In this document: in pieces, positions 37,140 to 50,093 of the stretch
Layout of the letters: each line of letters begins with the position of its first letter
How positions within the stretch are numbered: the stretch's first letter is position 1
The notes under the pieces: model-generated
What the model saw: the letters and a program-made list of their open reading frames with translations, nothing else
Database searches by the model: none
What the model was told of the DNA's origin: nothing
Assembly: GCA_035578905.1 (NCBI GenBank)
Contig: JAQJVL010000285.1
Location: 62,001 to 126,000 of the forward strand
DNA length: 64,000 nucleotides
Reading direction: 5' to 3'
Source of the DNA: Stictocephala bisonia
Lineage: Eukaryota > Arthropoda > Insecta > Hemiptera > Membracidae
Made by a program: the position numbers and the translations under genes

Positions 37140-37832
37140 TAAATATCTTTAACATATCAATATATCGCAAACTAAATATCGATCTAACAATAATATCGAA
37201 ATAAATATAACGATATATCGGGTAACAGATATATCAAACTGTAAATGATTTATCTGTTTAAAATTATGCATTAACTCTTAAGTGATGTCCAAAAATACAC
37301 CCATGTTTAGCTGTCACTATTTAGAATACTGAATGTTATAACGAACACATTTATCTACACTAAACAAGTAGTGATCTGTGGGGTTAAATGAAAAAAAAAA
37401 AAATAAGAATAACTATACCTTTTATAATTATGTTAATTATAAAAGAGTAATGTAATAATGGTTTGTCAGGCGACTGGCTAGGCATCCTAGAGTCAGAGTT
37501 GCCAACTCACACACAACTTCATTTACCCGTTCCACCCATTGGTCTACCTACAATAAACTACATTTTAGTGCGTTTACCTCGCGTAAAAAAACGTGTTAAA
37601 GTTAATTTATTATATCAATGAATGTTCTGTACTCATAAAAGGCAATTTAAATGTGTTTTTTTTTTTAATCGTGATCATTTTGAGTGGGGCAAATAACGTC
37701 AATATTTAGTGATATGATATATCAGACCAAAATATCGATATGGCCAATATTATCGAAAGAAAATATTGATACTAATATTTCGATATATCGAAACGTATCT
37801 ATTGATATTTCCGATGTATCGTTGTCATCCCT
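37140..37832. mobile_element. Possible hAT-like element rich in ATCGAT
   Basis: Clusters of ATATCGATAT/CGATATATCG words occur at 37150-37235 and 37730-37820. On the minus strand the right end reads TAGGGATGACAACGATAC (37833-37816), like the CAGGGATG start of some hAT elements. No matching left terminus was found and no transposase is present, so limits and class are tentative. Confidence 0.35.
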
Positions 37833-38137
37833 ATGTGTCATTTGCTATTGTTAAAAATTGTGTATAGATAGACCGTGTAGCATTACGTAAGGATAATTAA
37901 GTTTAATTAAAATGGACTATCCACATTCAGTATACATTGAAATATAGATGGCTAATACTATATAATCAATTATGATTATGTAAGCCTCGTTTAAATTTAA
38001 ATTGTTTTTGTTCACTTAAATTCTGAGGTAAGCTCTGGATAGATTTCAAGAATTATTTTTGTAATTGAAGGTGAAATTTTTGTTGTTGCCCAAATTCAAT
38101 CCAGATTCAGTTTTAGAACACTACTGTACGTGTTATA

Positions 38138-38258
38138 GATGGGTGTGTGGGCCAAAACAACTGTACGTGTACGGGTGGTTGGGAGGGCCACATGGCTTGT
38201 ATGGGTGGGGGGGGGGGTGGGTCAGCACCACTGTACGTGTATGGGTAGGAGGGCCTTT
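38138..38258. repeat. Minisatellite remnant (GTACGTGTATGGGTGGG)
   Basis: Three diverged copies in G-rich orientation on the plus strand, with a run of 11 G at about 38208-38218. Confidence 0.8.
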
Positions 38259-38849
38259 CTACCATGCCTTGGTCTTATATTGTTAATAGCTATGGTGATA
38301 TAATGTTTCTTGTTTTAAACGGTTTTTGTCAAACGTGGACCATTTGTAAATAAAAGCAACATCGTCATCATAATTTCAGAATGTTAGTGACAGAAAAAAT
38401 CGTAATTTTGAAAAAGACAGTCAACCGATTAAAACGATTCGATGTTTTTAAATTACTCATTTCTTAACTTAACAAATCAGTTATTTTAGTGTTATCTGTT
38501 AATCTATTAACAGATCTGTTATCTATTAATTAATAGGAAATAAATTTATTATTACAGTGAAGATAAAGTAATTAAACACCGTTAAACAGGTCATCAATTT
38601 TATTAAATATTATTTGCCTTAAAATATTGAATTAGCAACAATTTGCTTAAGATTTATTTAACAGGTGAATGGCAGTACTTGAGTGAATAGCTTTGAACAT
38701 CACACAAGGTTCCAATGCTATTTTATGTTTTAAACTGCACTTCATCACATTAAAGGTTGGCAGCTAACATATCTGGGAGACTACACAAGTGACAATTCAG
38801 CTACTAAGATCATCATAAGTTCAGCGCCACATAGGGATTCGTACAGCTT
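38259..38849. other. AT-rich, no gene recognised
   Basis: No supported feature. Confidence 0.45.
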
Positions 38850-39062
38850 AAGATTTGCAGCAGACGCAAACAACATCATCCCCCATTTGCAGGAACCTTC
38901 CACGTAAGGATTCGACTTTGTTAAGGCGTTTTCCTACGGGTGTAAGAAGATGCAATTACTGGAAATATAAGTGTATAATGGCACATGATCAGTTATATGA
39001 TTACAGAGACAAAGTTCAAATTATGGATCACATAGTTAATGATTGTCCATTGCATTCTCTTC
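38850..39062 (+). pseudogene. LINE ORF2 C-terminal remnant
   Basis: The plus frame from 38855 reads STLLRRFPTGVRRCNYWKYK, then IMDHIVNDCPLHSL. The pattern R-F-x-T-G-x-x-R-C-N followed by T/I-M-x-H-I-V-x-x-C-P-L is the well-known C-terminal end of many non-LTR ORF2 proteins, where a C-x-C...H...C zinc-binding cluster sits. Here the C-x-C pair expected before the MDHIV part is not seen (YDYRDK), so the metal site is broken. The rest of the element is absent or unrecognisable to the left. Confidence 0.65.
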
Positions 39063-39080
39063 AATCCTCTATAATGGGAG

Positions 39081-39541
39081 ATCATTATTTCATTATTCAT
39101 TATTCATCTCTAAGACGCCGATCGTAGAGATATGGGCGAATATTAGGAGTGAATGAGTATGATGAGTGTAGATGAACGAGTGTAGTCATTGTTACTATCT
39201 GAGTTCGACTTAGCTCAGAAAGGACTATTTATTAATAGCCCAATAGCTATGGCAACTATGGGACCTACAGCTTTACGTGGAATCCGAAACACGTAGTGTT
39301 GGTCTGATTTTCAGCTAAATGACAAGTCTGACACTCAGTTCTCTCCCCTACACAATATCTGAACCTTGACTACCATTCAACACGGACACTCCAGATTTCT
39401 CTAGTAGTGTCTACGTTGATGACAACCATTGAGCGGGTGCCGTATCGGCATTAAGAGAACCGAGCATGGAACCTATCACCTACAATCTCCCAAACACTTT
39501 GTCCCCAAGTAGATGGGTTACAGCACTGCGCCACCAGTGCT
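39081..39541 (-). mobile_element. SINE-A, full length
   Basis: The best preserved copy, on the minus strand. Its A box TGGCGCAGTGCTG is at 39533-39521. The body passes through GGTGATAGGTTCCATGCTCG, CTGATAATC-like sequence and ACGTAAAGCTGTAGG. The 3' domain ends in GATCGGCGTCTTAGAG. It is followed by an (AATG)n-like tail (39107-39081). Inserted just after the LINE remnant at 38850-39062. Confidence 0.8.
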
Positions 39542-41349
39542 GACTTATTTAAAAACTAAAACTCATATAAGATTTTATTTTATTTATCAGTCTGATTTGT
39601 AATGATTCATTCCTCCTCCTTTCAATATAATATCTGGTTTTGGAATCCATATGATTTCGTTGATGTATAATATATCAACTTAAGAGGGCTCTAAAGGGAA
39701 AGAAAATATAGAAATCATGCGACACTGGCGATAGAAGTTGGAACTACGTCCAGTTTAATCCGCCGGACGAAGTGCAATATAGTCCCAAGAATCATTTCCT
39801 GTATAGTAGGTTTTCGTAGTATTTTCAACCGGAAACCCCAATTACCCCTTCCTCCCGTCTGCCGTCTCCTCAGGTGGCTACACGCCCGACCTTCTCTGTC
39901 TGACTTCTGAATGTATGTTGAGCCGAAAGGCCAATTCTTTTCAACAATTGTCAATTTTCCAGTCAGTACCGGTTTTGCTGCTGTATTTTATTTCTTAACA
40001 TTTTTTTATGTCATTTTGTTTTTATAAAAAATAGTAATATTTTACTATAGTTTTTATTAGTTTTTATTTACGAAAAACAAAGTAATATTTGTTTAGAAAA
40101 GTAGACTTTTTACAGCAAAATCAATTTATTCACTGATCAAATAGGGGGGGGTCTACTAAAATATTGAATTTCTACTTGAAACGTTTTCCAAAATCATAAT
40201 TCTTGTTCAAATCTTGTTATTCTCAAAACGGTTAAAATTTAACATAGTTAGGCATAGGCTTACCATACTTATATTCTACAATTGAAGAGTTTGATTTATA
40301 AACATAAAGATACGCTTTACTAAAAACTAAGTAAATTACGTTACAAAGAATGGTTTTTGTACATATTTCTTAAAGCTCTTGGATTGTGATCTAAATATTG
40401 GTTTTTATGTGGTTAATATTTAATAAAAGTCATTAATTGGCAAATAAATTTATATTTCGTATCTTTTTATGTTCAGTTAAAGATTAAAACAACATACGCT
40501 TAAAGCATTAAAGGATACGCTTTACTGAAAACTAATAAAGAACGTTAAAAAGTAATGGTAAAAAATACCAACTGTCTATTTATTTTACGTTTTATAGTTT
40601 TGTACGGTTTATTAATTATCTTTAATAAAATAAAAAATGATTTCACATAAACTATCATAGTTTTATGGCAGTTACAACATAACACACTAATTTCCAAACA
40701 TTAAAAAATAATTGAAATGTGGCCACTTTTTTATTTGCTTCTGAAGTATGCTGAATGAATTACTACAATACGGAAAATGACACTACGGGAACAATTTGGT
40801 TTCAAAAAGCGAACATTTTGTTACAACAAAGATTTTCCCGGACAGAGACGAAAACCGAAGCGAACCGTATGAATGATATCAATTATAATTAAAATAATAT
40901 ATTATAATCTTGCTCAATTTTCCCATTGCCATGAGAAAAGCAATTATTTTACTTCGACAACAGTTCTTACACAATTACTTTTCAAAGATTTTAGTTTTAC
41001 TGATAAATATTTCACAGTATTTTAGAAGTGATAAATTTAATATGATTCAAATAGACATACACAAATTACTAAATATGACGATTTTTTTAAACACGACTGT
41101 TAAAAATAACCAACAATTTAAAACAGAGAAACTGCTGTGAGCATATATCAATTTCGAACATAACTTTAGACGTTCAAAGCAGATTGGGCTCACCTGCCTG
41201 ACAGTAGTTTGGCCTCATAAACATGTATGTTCGGGGTAGTTTAGACTTACTTAGTCTACCAGTTTGACCTCAGCAATTCACACAGTACTTTGGTCTCAGT
41301 TTTTTATATGAGTAAAGTAGTTTGTAGTACCGCGCAAAGCAGTTAATGT
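39542..41349. other. No gene recognised; one GC-richer patch
   Basis: A 79-codon minus frame (39715-39954) lies in a GC-richer patch with CCCCTTCCTCCCGTC; no domain is recognised. ACTTAAGAGGGCTCTAAA at 39678-39695 recurs inverted at 43640-43656, and ACCGCGCAAAGCAG at 41329-41342 recurs at the MITE end at 43.6 kb, so old repeat pieces are present. Confidence 0.4.
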
Positions 41350-41396
41350 TAATATGTTAAATGATATAACTAAATAACATATCATTTAACATATTA
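41350..41396. repeat. Perfect 18-bp inverted repeat
   Basis: TAATATGTTAAATGATAT (41350-41367) and its exact complement (41379-41396), with an 11-base loop that is itself A/T only. Confidence 0.95.
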
Positions 41397-43314
41397 TGTA
41401 TTGTACAAAGGTAGTGTAAGTACTGTAGCACATACAATAATAAGTTTTCTTACTAAGACAATTCCGACATATAAGTAAAAAAGCATGATAATTGAAGTCA
41501 AACTATATAACAACAAATTCTTAAGGCAACTAATTACCTCAAAACTACAGTAATTAAAAAAAATAATTGCATTGTTAATACTACACAGAACATAGTTAAC
41601 TGAAGTACAACTTATAATAATACAACAAACATATTGAAAATAAAGTAACCCCTAAATATTTTCTTAAACACCATATAAATAACAGTGACAGGGGATATAG
41701 TAACTCAGCAGCCATCTAATTAGTTCCTATGTGTAGGTTTGTTATAGTTAATTTTGTAGTAGTTAATTAATTCCTAATATTGGAATAGTTAGTTACAAAA
41801 ATAATATAAAAATGCATAACAAATAAAAATAAATAACAACTGTGTACAACAATTTTACAAGCCAACTAATTTACTAAAACTAGACGAGCTGGTTGAAAAC
41901 ATGTAATTAATTGAATAGATAGTATGATACATGAACGTAGTACATTTTGTAAAAATGTGGCAAACATATTAAAAACTTTTTTTATAAATGTTCACAAATT
42001 ACCAATAAAAACATTTTATTACTTTGACATTTTTATAGCCAAGTCCATTACGATGACTACCCAAGTTGATCAGTGTGACTGCCACAAGTTGATCACGAGC
42101 TCCCAAATTAGGTCAGTGGATACTCAAGTAATTGAACATGCATTAAATTAATACAAAACCAAACCGATCAGAACATCTTATTTCAGTAATATAATAATAG
42201 TTGAACAATTTTACTTCAATACACAAGTAACGTAAAAAAATGCAAATTTCATACAGTATAATAGGGTCTACTTATACTGTATTGATAAAAAATAAGTGCA
42301 ATATGTGGCTACGAATGTTAAGGTGATCGATTTCCGCAAACTTAAGCTTACCTTAATCGATCACCGTTATATTTGTTCAGTTTATATTAATATTGTATTA
42401 AATTCATCTACCAACACATACTATGCTAATTAAGAAAACTTTTTTAAATTAGTATTTTATTAATTCTCTTCGCATTGCACAATGTTTAAATATCACTTAT
42501 GTCAAGTTTTACCGTCCTTAGTCTTCTCATTGGCTGTTCAACGGAATACACCGGGAGTGGTACGAGGTTCCCAAATACTACCTCGCCCCATGACTTCAAG
42601 TCACAAAAGGATTGCCGCTCCGCCCCGCCCCGTCCCCCGGCTGTCATATTTTTCTGTCCTTATTACCGTTTAGGTAAAATATTTGCTTCATAGTTACCTT
42701 CTTTTAAAATTACAAATAAATGACCTAGCATTTTTTCTACCACAACATTAATGAACTATAATAAATTAATAGTTACGACTTAACATTACTGTATTTATAT
42801 TTTTTAAATAAAACAAAGGCCAATAGTGACAGTGACTTATTATACAATTACTTATTGCTTTGGTCAAGCCGAAATTATTGAATTAATATTTTAATTGTAC
42901 GCATTCGTTAATGTAGTTTAAATAATTTATTTCATAAAAATGTTGTATATAGAGATTATTACAGTATTTTTCATGACATAATAAATATTGTGCACTGTCA
43001 TTACGAATAAAAATGTTATGCTTTACTTTGTTAGTTAGATTATATCAGGAACCACATGGGAACGCAATTTTAATTTAAACGAAATAAGCCATTCAAACGT
43101 AATTAGACTAACTCTAAGTGAGTAAATCAGTCTGTAAAATAATACTGATATCAGTCGTCGTAGGCCTACATTGCATCCATCGATGTTAAATTAAATGAAG
43201 GAAGGTTTTTATGAATGAAGTAGTAAAATCCATCCGCGACTAAGAAGTTCGAGGTTTCGCCACTTGGATCTCACAAATCACCGCATATTTTGGCAATAAA
43301 TTAACATGCAGGCA
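41397..43314. other. AT-rich; GC-box patch, no gene recognised
   Basis: GTGATCGATT/AATCGATCAC form an inverted pair at about 42323-42366. A short GC-rich patch with CCGCCCCGCCCC lies at about 42615-42635 inside a 63-codon frame without domain; it may be a GC-box by chance. Confidence 0.4.
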
Positions 43315-43611
43315 TTTGCGCGGTCCAACATTGCGGCTACAGATTTAAAGATATCGATCTGAAACCAAAACTAAATTGAAACCAGATACATTTCTGACTA
43401 AAATCGCTTTTTAAAATTTCGATAACAGCTCTAGTTTTATTTTGGCACTAGTTTGAATATTGGGTAACTTCAATAACCTATAAAATCGAAATGAAGGAGA
43501 ATTCGAAAATTCTAAAAAGCGATTTGAGTCAAAAATGTCTTTATCTTTAAATAGATGTTTCATTTATAATTTTACGACAGTAAATAAGGGCAGTATCTTG
43601 GACCGCGCAAA
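43315..43611. mobile_element. MITE with 14-bp perfect terminal inverted repeats
   Basis: TTTGCGCGGTCCAA (43315-43328) and its exact complement (43598-43611) bound a 297-bp element. Inner inverted similarity continues (ACATTTCTGACTAAAATCGC against ACATTTTTGACTCAAATCGC). The 3-bp GCA on each side could be the target duplication, which would fit a Harbinger-like element. No protein. Confidence 0.8.
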
Positions 43612-44473
43612 GCAGTTTTTACGCTTCTCAGCGCGGGGGTTTAGAGCCCTCTTAAGGATGTTTAGTCTCCGACATTTTGAATGCGATTGTTAATAGGTAT
43701 TAAAACTTATTGAAAGGCCTGATCGATTACTATCCAACTTACATTGATATGGAATCGAACTTTGGATACTATACAGTAATTCCCAAGTACCTTATAACTG
43801 CAGTCTCATAAAGTCCATTACATCTCAGTTTTAAATCCTTGACCATAGATGTCCCCCTTAACGTCTTACGACATCCGGCTCTCTGTTAGGACCGGATAAT
43901 TAAGGACACTTCCGCGAGACTGCTCCATTGTTTATTAGATAACATTTCACAGCTTCTCCTCTTCTTGTTTTAGTGTACTCATGTATAAATCCTTGGAACA
44001 GGTCGGTTTATTTCATTCGATAACAGGTATTCTGGTACTGAACATTACGAATATAAATAGAAATATTTTCATCTAAACGGATACGGCAATTATGAATTTT
44101 TCGAAAAATTGTTAATTGAGCCTTAAAGTTAGTAAAATATTGTCTTTATGCCTTTAATGTTTGTTTTAACCATTTTAGTTAAGAAGTTAAAATAATAATT
44201 GTATCTTTATTGTATAAAACTGTATTGGAGAACCCCAAAACTTAACTTATTTGAGGAATATGCTATATTTGGAATAGTGGAATAACAATTTTCAAGCAAA
44301 TGAGAAAAAATACACTCCTGTGGATAAATAAGTATGAAGATTGTGCGTTTTCGACCTATTTTTTATTACTCTTAAAATCAAATGTCTCTAATGGAAGTTT
44401 TTTAACACACTATTTCCTACACATATAATAGTCATAGAGATTGAAAAGATTTTAATTATGTAATGACAAAAAT
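43612..44473. other. AT-rich, no gene recognised
   Basis: Contains dispersed scraps (TTTAGAGCCCTCTTAAG at 43640; AATTATCCGGTCCT on the minus strand near 43890, loosely pogo-like). No gene. Confidence 0.4.
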
Positions 44474-47400
44474 ATGTCAGTCTTTATAAATTAGATCTTC
44501 GGATGTCGACCTGGTCTTGAAGTTATGTTCTCTAAGTACAATTAATGCCGATGTCAGTCTTTATAAATTAGATCTTCGGATGTCGACCTGGTCTTGAAGT
44601 TATATACTCTAAGTACAATAAATGCCGATGTCAGTCTTTATAAATTAGATCTTCGGATGTCGACCTGGTCTTGAAGTTATGTACTCTAAGTACAATTAAT
44701 GCCGATGTCCGTCTTTATAAATTAGATCTTCGGATGTCGACCTGATCTTGAAGTTATGTACTCTAAGTACAATTAATGCCGATGTCAGTCTTTATAAATT
44801 AGATCTTCGGATGTCGACCTGGTCTTGAAGTTATGTACTCTAAGTACAATTAATGCCGATGTCAGTCTTTATAAATTAGATCTTCGGATGTCGACCTGGT
44901 CTTGAAGTTATGTACTCTAAGTACAATTAATGCCGATGTCAGTCTTTATAAATTAGATCTTCGGATGTCGACCTGGTCTTGAAGTTATGTACTCTAAGTA
45001 CAATTAATGCCGATGTCAGTCTTTATAAATTAGATCTTCGGATGTCGACCTGTTCTTGAAGTTATGTTCTCTAAGTACAATTAATGCCGATGTCCGTCTT
45101 TATAAATTAGATCTTCGGATGTCGACCTGGTCTTGAAGTTATGTTCTCTAAGTACAATTAATGCCGATGTCAGTGTTTATAAATTAGATCTTCGGATGTC
45201 GACCTGGTCTTGAAGTTATGTACTCTAAGTACAATTAATGCCGATGTCAGACTTTATAAATTAGATCTTCGGATGTCGACCTGGTCTTGAAGTTATGTTC
45301 TCTAAGTACAATTAATGCCGATGTCAGTCTTTATAAATTAGATCTTCGGATGTCGACCTGGACTTGAAGTTATGTACTCTAAGTACAATTAATGCCGATG
45401 TCAGTCTTTATAAATTAGATCTTCGGATGTCGACCTGGTCTTGAAGTTATGTTCTCTAAGTACAATTAATGCCGATGACAGTCTTTATAAATTAGATCTT
45501 CGGATGTCGACCTGGTCTTGAAGTTATTTTCTCTAAGTACAATTAATGCCGATGTCAGTCTTTATAAATTAGATCTTCGGATCTCGACCTGGTCTTGAAG
45601 TTATGTACTCTAAGTACAATTAATGCCGATGTCAGTCTTTATAAATTAGATCTTTGGATGTCGACCTGGTCTTGAAGTTATGTACTCTAAGTACAATTAA
45701 TGCCGATGTCAGTCTTTATAAATTAGATCTTCGGATGTCGACCTGGTCTTGAAGTTATGTTCTCTAAGTACAATTAATGCCGATGTCAGTCTTTATAAAT
45801 TAGATCTTCGGATGTCGACCTGGTCTTGAAGTTATGTACTCTAAGTACAATTAATGCCGATGTCAGTCTTTATAAATTAGATCTTCGGATGTCGACCTGG
45901 TGTTGAAGTTATGTTCTCTAAGTACAATTAATGCCGATGTCAGTCTTTATAAATTAGATCTTCGGATGTCGACCTGGTCTTGAAGTTATGTACTCTAAGT
46001 ACAATTAATGCCGATGTCAGTCTTTATAAATTAGATCTTCGGATGTCGACCTGGTCTTGAAGTTATGTACTCTAAGTACAATTAATGCCGATGTCAGTCT
46101 TTATAAATTAGATCTTCGGATGTCGACCTGGTCTTGAAGTTATGTTCTCTAAGTACAATTAATGCCGATGTCCGTCTTTATAAATTAGATCTTCGGATGT
46201 CGACCTGGTCTTGAAGTTATGTTCTCTAAGTACAATTAATGCCGATGTCAGTGTTTATAAATTAGATCTTCGGATGTCGACCTGGTCTTGAAGTTATGTT
46301 CTCTAAGTACAATTAATGCCGATGTCAGTCTTTATAAATTAGATCTTCGGATGTCGACCTGGTCTTGAATTTATGTTCTCTAAGTACAATTAATGCCGAT
46401 GTCAGTCTTTATAAATTAGATCTTCGGATGTCGACCTGGTCTTGAAGTTATGTACTCTAAGTACAATTAATGCCGATGTCAGTCTTTATAAATTAGATCT
46501 TCGGATGTCGACCTGGTCTTGAAGTTATGTTCTCTAAGTACAATTAATGCCGATGTCAGTGTTTATAAATTAGATCTTCGGATGTCGACCTGGTCTTGAA
46601 GTTATGTTCTCTAAGTACAATTAATGCCGATGTCAGTCTTTATAAATTAGATCTTCGGATGTCGACCTGGTCTTGAAGTTATGTACTCTAAGTACAATTA
46701 ATGCCGATGTCAGTCTTTATAAATTAGATCTTCGGATGTCGACCTGGTCTTGAAGTTATGTACTCTAAGTACAATTAATGCCGATGTCAGTCTTTATAAA
46801 TTAGATCTTCGGATGTCGACCTGGTCTTGAAGTTATGTTCTCTAAGTACAATTAATGCCGATGTCAGTCTTTATAAATTAGATCTTCGGATGTCGACCTG
46901 GTCTTGAAGTTATGTACTCTAAGTACAATTAATGCCGATGTCAGTCTTTATAAATTAGATCTTCGGATGTCGACCTGGTCTTGAAGTTATGTACTCTAAG
47001 TACAATTAATGCCGATGTCAGTCTTTATAAATTAGATCTTCGGATGTCGACCTGGTCTTGAAGTTATGTTCTCTAAGTACAATTAATGCCGATGTCCGTC
47101 TTTATAAATTAGATCTTCGGATGTCGACCTGGTCTTGAAGTTATGTTCTCTAAGTACAATTAATGCCGATGTCAGTGTTTATAAATTAGATCTTCGGATG
47201 TCGACCTGGTCTTGAAGTTATGTTCTCTAAGTACAATTAATGCCAATGTCCGTCTTTATAAATTAGATCTTCGGATGTCGACCTTGTCTTGAAGTTATGT
47301 TCTCTAAGTACAATTAATGCCGATGTCAGTGTTTATAAATTAGATCTTCGGATGTCGACCTGGTCTTGAAGTTATGTTCTCTAAGTACAATTAATGCCGA

Positions 47401-47940
47401 TGTCAGTCTTTATAAATTAGATCTTCGGATGTCGACCTGGTCTTGAATTTATGTTCTCTAAGTACAATTAATGCCGATGTCAGTCTTTATAAATTAGATC
47501 TTCGGATGTCGACCTGGTCTTGAAGTTATGTACTCCAAGTACAATTAATGCCGATGTCAGTCTTTATAAATTAGATCTTCGGATGTCAACCTTGTCTTGA
47601 AGTTATGTTCTCTAAGTACAATTAATGCCGATGTCAGTCTTTATAAATTAGATCTTCGGATGTCGACCTGGTCTTGAAGTTATGTACTCTAAGTACAATT
47701 AATGCCGATGTCAGTCTTTATAAATTAGATCTTCGGATGTCGACCTGGTCTTGAAGTTATGTTCTCTAAGTACAATTAATGCCGATGTCAGTCTTTATAA
47801 ATTAGATCTTCGGATGTCGACCTGGTCTTGAAGTTATGTACTCTAAGTACAATTAATGCCGATGTCAGTCTTTATAAATTAGATCTTCGGATGTCGACCT
47901 CGTCTTGAAGTTATGTTCTCTAAGTACAATTAATGCCGAT
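44474..47940. repeat. 77-bp satellite, array 1 (45 units)
   Basis: The anchor GCCGATGTCAG recurs every 77 bp from 44547 to 47935, exactly 44 steps, so no length change has occurred inside the array. Each unit carries AGATCT and GTCGAC and the small inverted pair GTACT-CTA-AGTAC. Substitutions at a few sites (CAGTC/CCGTC/CAGTG; GTACTC/GTTCTC; GAAGTT/GAATTT) mark units. Their order repeats with a 12-unit (924-bp) higher-order period in the right half. Confidence 0.97.
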
Positions 47941-48136
47941 ACTTTACAAATGTGTAATTCGTTAGTACTTTGATGAACAAGTACAATAATGGAAGTTACA
48001 AACATGTCCTTCTAAAATATTGGGTTTTATAGTATAACATATGACGAATTTCACGAGATATATCCTCATATAACATTGAAAAAATCAAAAGGTTAATTTT
48101 AATAAAGTTAAAATAAATAAGGAAACTTTAAAAACC

Positions 48137-48930
48137 TGACATCCTGCATAACAAGTCCAGTGGTCTTTATCAGAGCGTCGACCTCTGTTTATACATCAAT
48201 GCTGGAGACAGACAGGACATTGTTATTGTCACATGACATCATGCATAGTAAGATCAGTGGTCTTTATCAGAGCGTCAACCTCTGTTTATACATCCTTGCT
48301 GGAGACAGACAGGACATTGTTATTGTCACATGACATCATGCATAACAAGATCAGTGGTCATTAACAGAGCCTCTGTTTATACATCCTTGCTGGAGACAGA
48401 CCGGACAGTGACGTCACATACATCTGTCATTGCTGTTGTCACATGACATCCTGCATAACCAGTCCAGTGGTCTTTATCAGAGCGTCAACCTCTGTTAATA
48501 CATCCTTGCTGAACACAGACAGGACATTGCTATTGTCACATGACATGATGCATAACAAGATCAGTGGTCTTTATCAGAGCGTCAACCTCTGTTTATACAT
48601 CCTTGCTGAAGACAGACAGGACATTGTTATTGTCACATGACATCATGCATAACAAGATCAGTGGTCATTAACAGAGCCTCTGTTTATACATCCTTGCTGG
48701 AGACAGACCGGACAGTGACGTCACATACATCTGTCATTGCTGTTGTCACATGACATCCTGCATAACCAGTCCAGTGGTCATTAACAGAACCTCTGTTCAT
48801 ACATCCTTGCTGGAGACAGACAGGACAGTGACGTCACAGTCATCTGTCATTGCTATTGTCACATGACATCCTGCATAAGAAGTTCAGTGGTCATTATCAG
48901 GCTGTCAACCTATGTTCATACATCCTTAAG
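48137..48930. repeat. 97-117-bp minisatellite, about 8 units (copy 1)
   Basis: Units begin TGACATCCTGCATAAC or close variants and contain AGTGGTCTTTATCAGAGCGTC, TACATCCTTGCTGGAGACAG and GACATTGTTATTGTCACA. The longer unit type adds CAGTGACGTCACATACATC with the palindrome TGACGTCA. Unit fragments reappear at 50255-50295, on the far side of the LINE piece, so the LINE lies within the former array. Confidence 0.9.
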
Positions 48931-49840
48931 CTGATGATTGGCAATTGAAGTAACAGAGTTTGGAGATTTATCAGGAAAAAAAGAGAACAATCGTCAGCAA
49001 ATATAATGATATTTAGATCACTTGAAATTTTTGGAAGATCATTTATATATTAGAAATAGGACAGGGCCAAGAATAGAACCCTGGGGTACTCCAGACGTAA
49101 TCGATCTATAACGAGAATAAATGGTTTGATGACCTGACTGGATATGATCAGTTTGACTCCGATCTGAAATGTACGCTTGAAACAATTTGAGTGCATGACC
49201 ACGCACAGCATATTTTTCAAGTTTTTTAAGTAGAATATTATGATTTACGGAGTCAAACGCTTTACTTAAGTCACAGAAGTTACCAAGGGACTGATTGCCT
49301 TTGTCTAAAGAGTGTGTGTGGTCATTGAGAAAACTAAAAAATTGCTGAAGACGTAGAGTTACGCTTTCGAAGCCATGCTGTTGGGTAGATATTATATTAT
49401 TAGTCTCTAAGAAAGTTACAAGCTTGTGACACAGTAGTAATTCAAAGACTTTAGAAAATGAAGATAGGATTGAAATGAGCCTGTAGTTTTCTGGTAAACG
49501 TCTATTTCCAGCTTTGAATAAAAGAATAACTTTACTCAGCTTGAATGGTTTTGGGAATATTCCACCTTTAATGCATGAATTACAAAGATGAGTAAAAATA
49601 TCGCGAATATATGGAAAACACCTCCTCAACAAAGAACAGGGGATCTCATCTATTCCTGCAGTGTTAGTGTTCTTTAACTGCTTCACCACGTTCTCAACAT
49701 CTGAAACTGAAACCTCAGATAGGTAGAGACTTCCTCTTGGTGATAATATATTTTTATGAAAATCCGACGATTTACTGGAGTTGAACTCAGTTAGTAACCA
49801 GACTACACTCACCCACACTCATCCTACACTCATATAATCA
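48925..49840 (-). pseudogene. LINE reverse transcriptase fragment, copy 1
   Basis: The minus frame at 49818-49039 (259 codons) carries RT motifs in order: NTAGIDEIPCSLLRR, SKVILLFKAGNRRLPENYR, SILSSFSKVFE, QQHGFE, NFCDLSKAFDSVNH (catalytic aspartate) and SGVPQGSILGPVLFLIY. A two-base loss then shifts frame; the next frame reads NDLPKISS and IIFADDCSLFF (FADD at about 49003-48992), so the catalytic box survives but is disconnected. No endonuclease, linker or C-terminus remains. It resembles Jockey/CR1-like RTs. The first Met is not a real start: the fragment begins next to a SINE tail of opposite sense. Confidence 0.9.
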
Positions 49841-49915
49841 TTCATATTCGCTTTAAAATACCAACAACGTGTGTCGGCGTCTCATATGTAAGAATGTAAG
49901 AAAAGAAAAATTGAA
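49785..49915 (+). mobile_element. SINE 3'-domain fragment (copy 1)
   Basis: CTCAGTTAGTAACCAGACTACACTC, CATTCATATTCGCTTTAAAA and GTGTGTCGGCGTCTCATATG match the 3' domain shared by SINE-A and SINE-B in sense orientation. An A-rich tail follows. It overlaps the 5' limit of the RT fragment. Duplicated at 55105-55235. Confidence 0.6.
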
Positions 49916-50012
49916 AATTGAATATTGTTTATTTTCCCATACAGCAACAAAATTTACATGATTTCCTTATTTTAACAGTATAAAAAAAGACGCTCAAGAT
50001 AAAAATGCAATG

Positions 50013-50093
<81 letters not shown>

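Noticed and set aside
42482..42693. Frames with Pro/Arg-rich ends near GC boxes as a gene
   Set aside because: Short overlapping frames in two registers, no domain, no splice evidence.
50017..50090. (AT)n with inverted flanks as an origin or cruciform element
   Set aside because: It is a slippage tract that differs by 26 bp between the two duplicate copies; no further signal.
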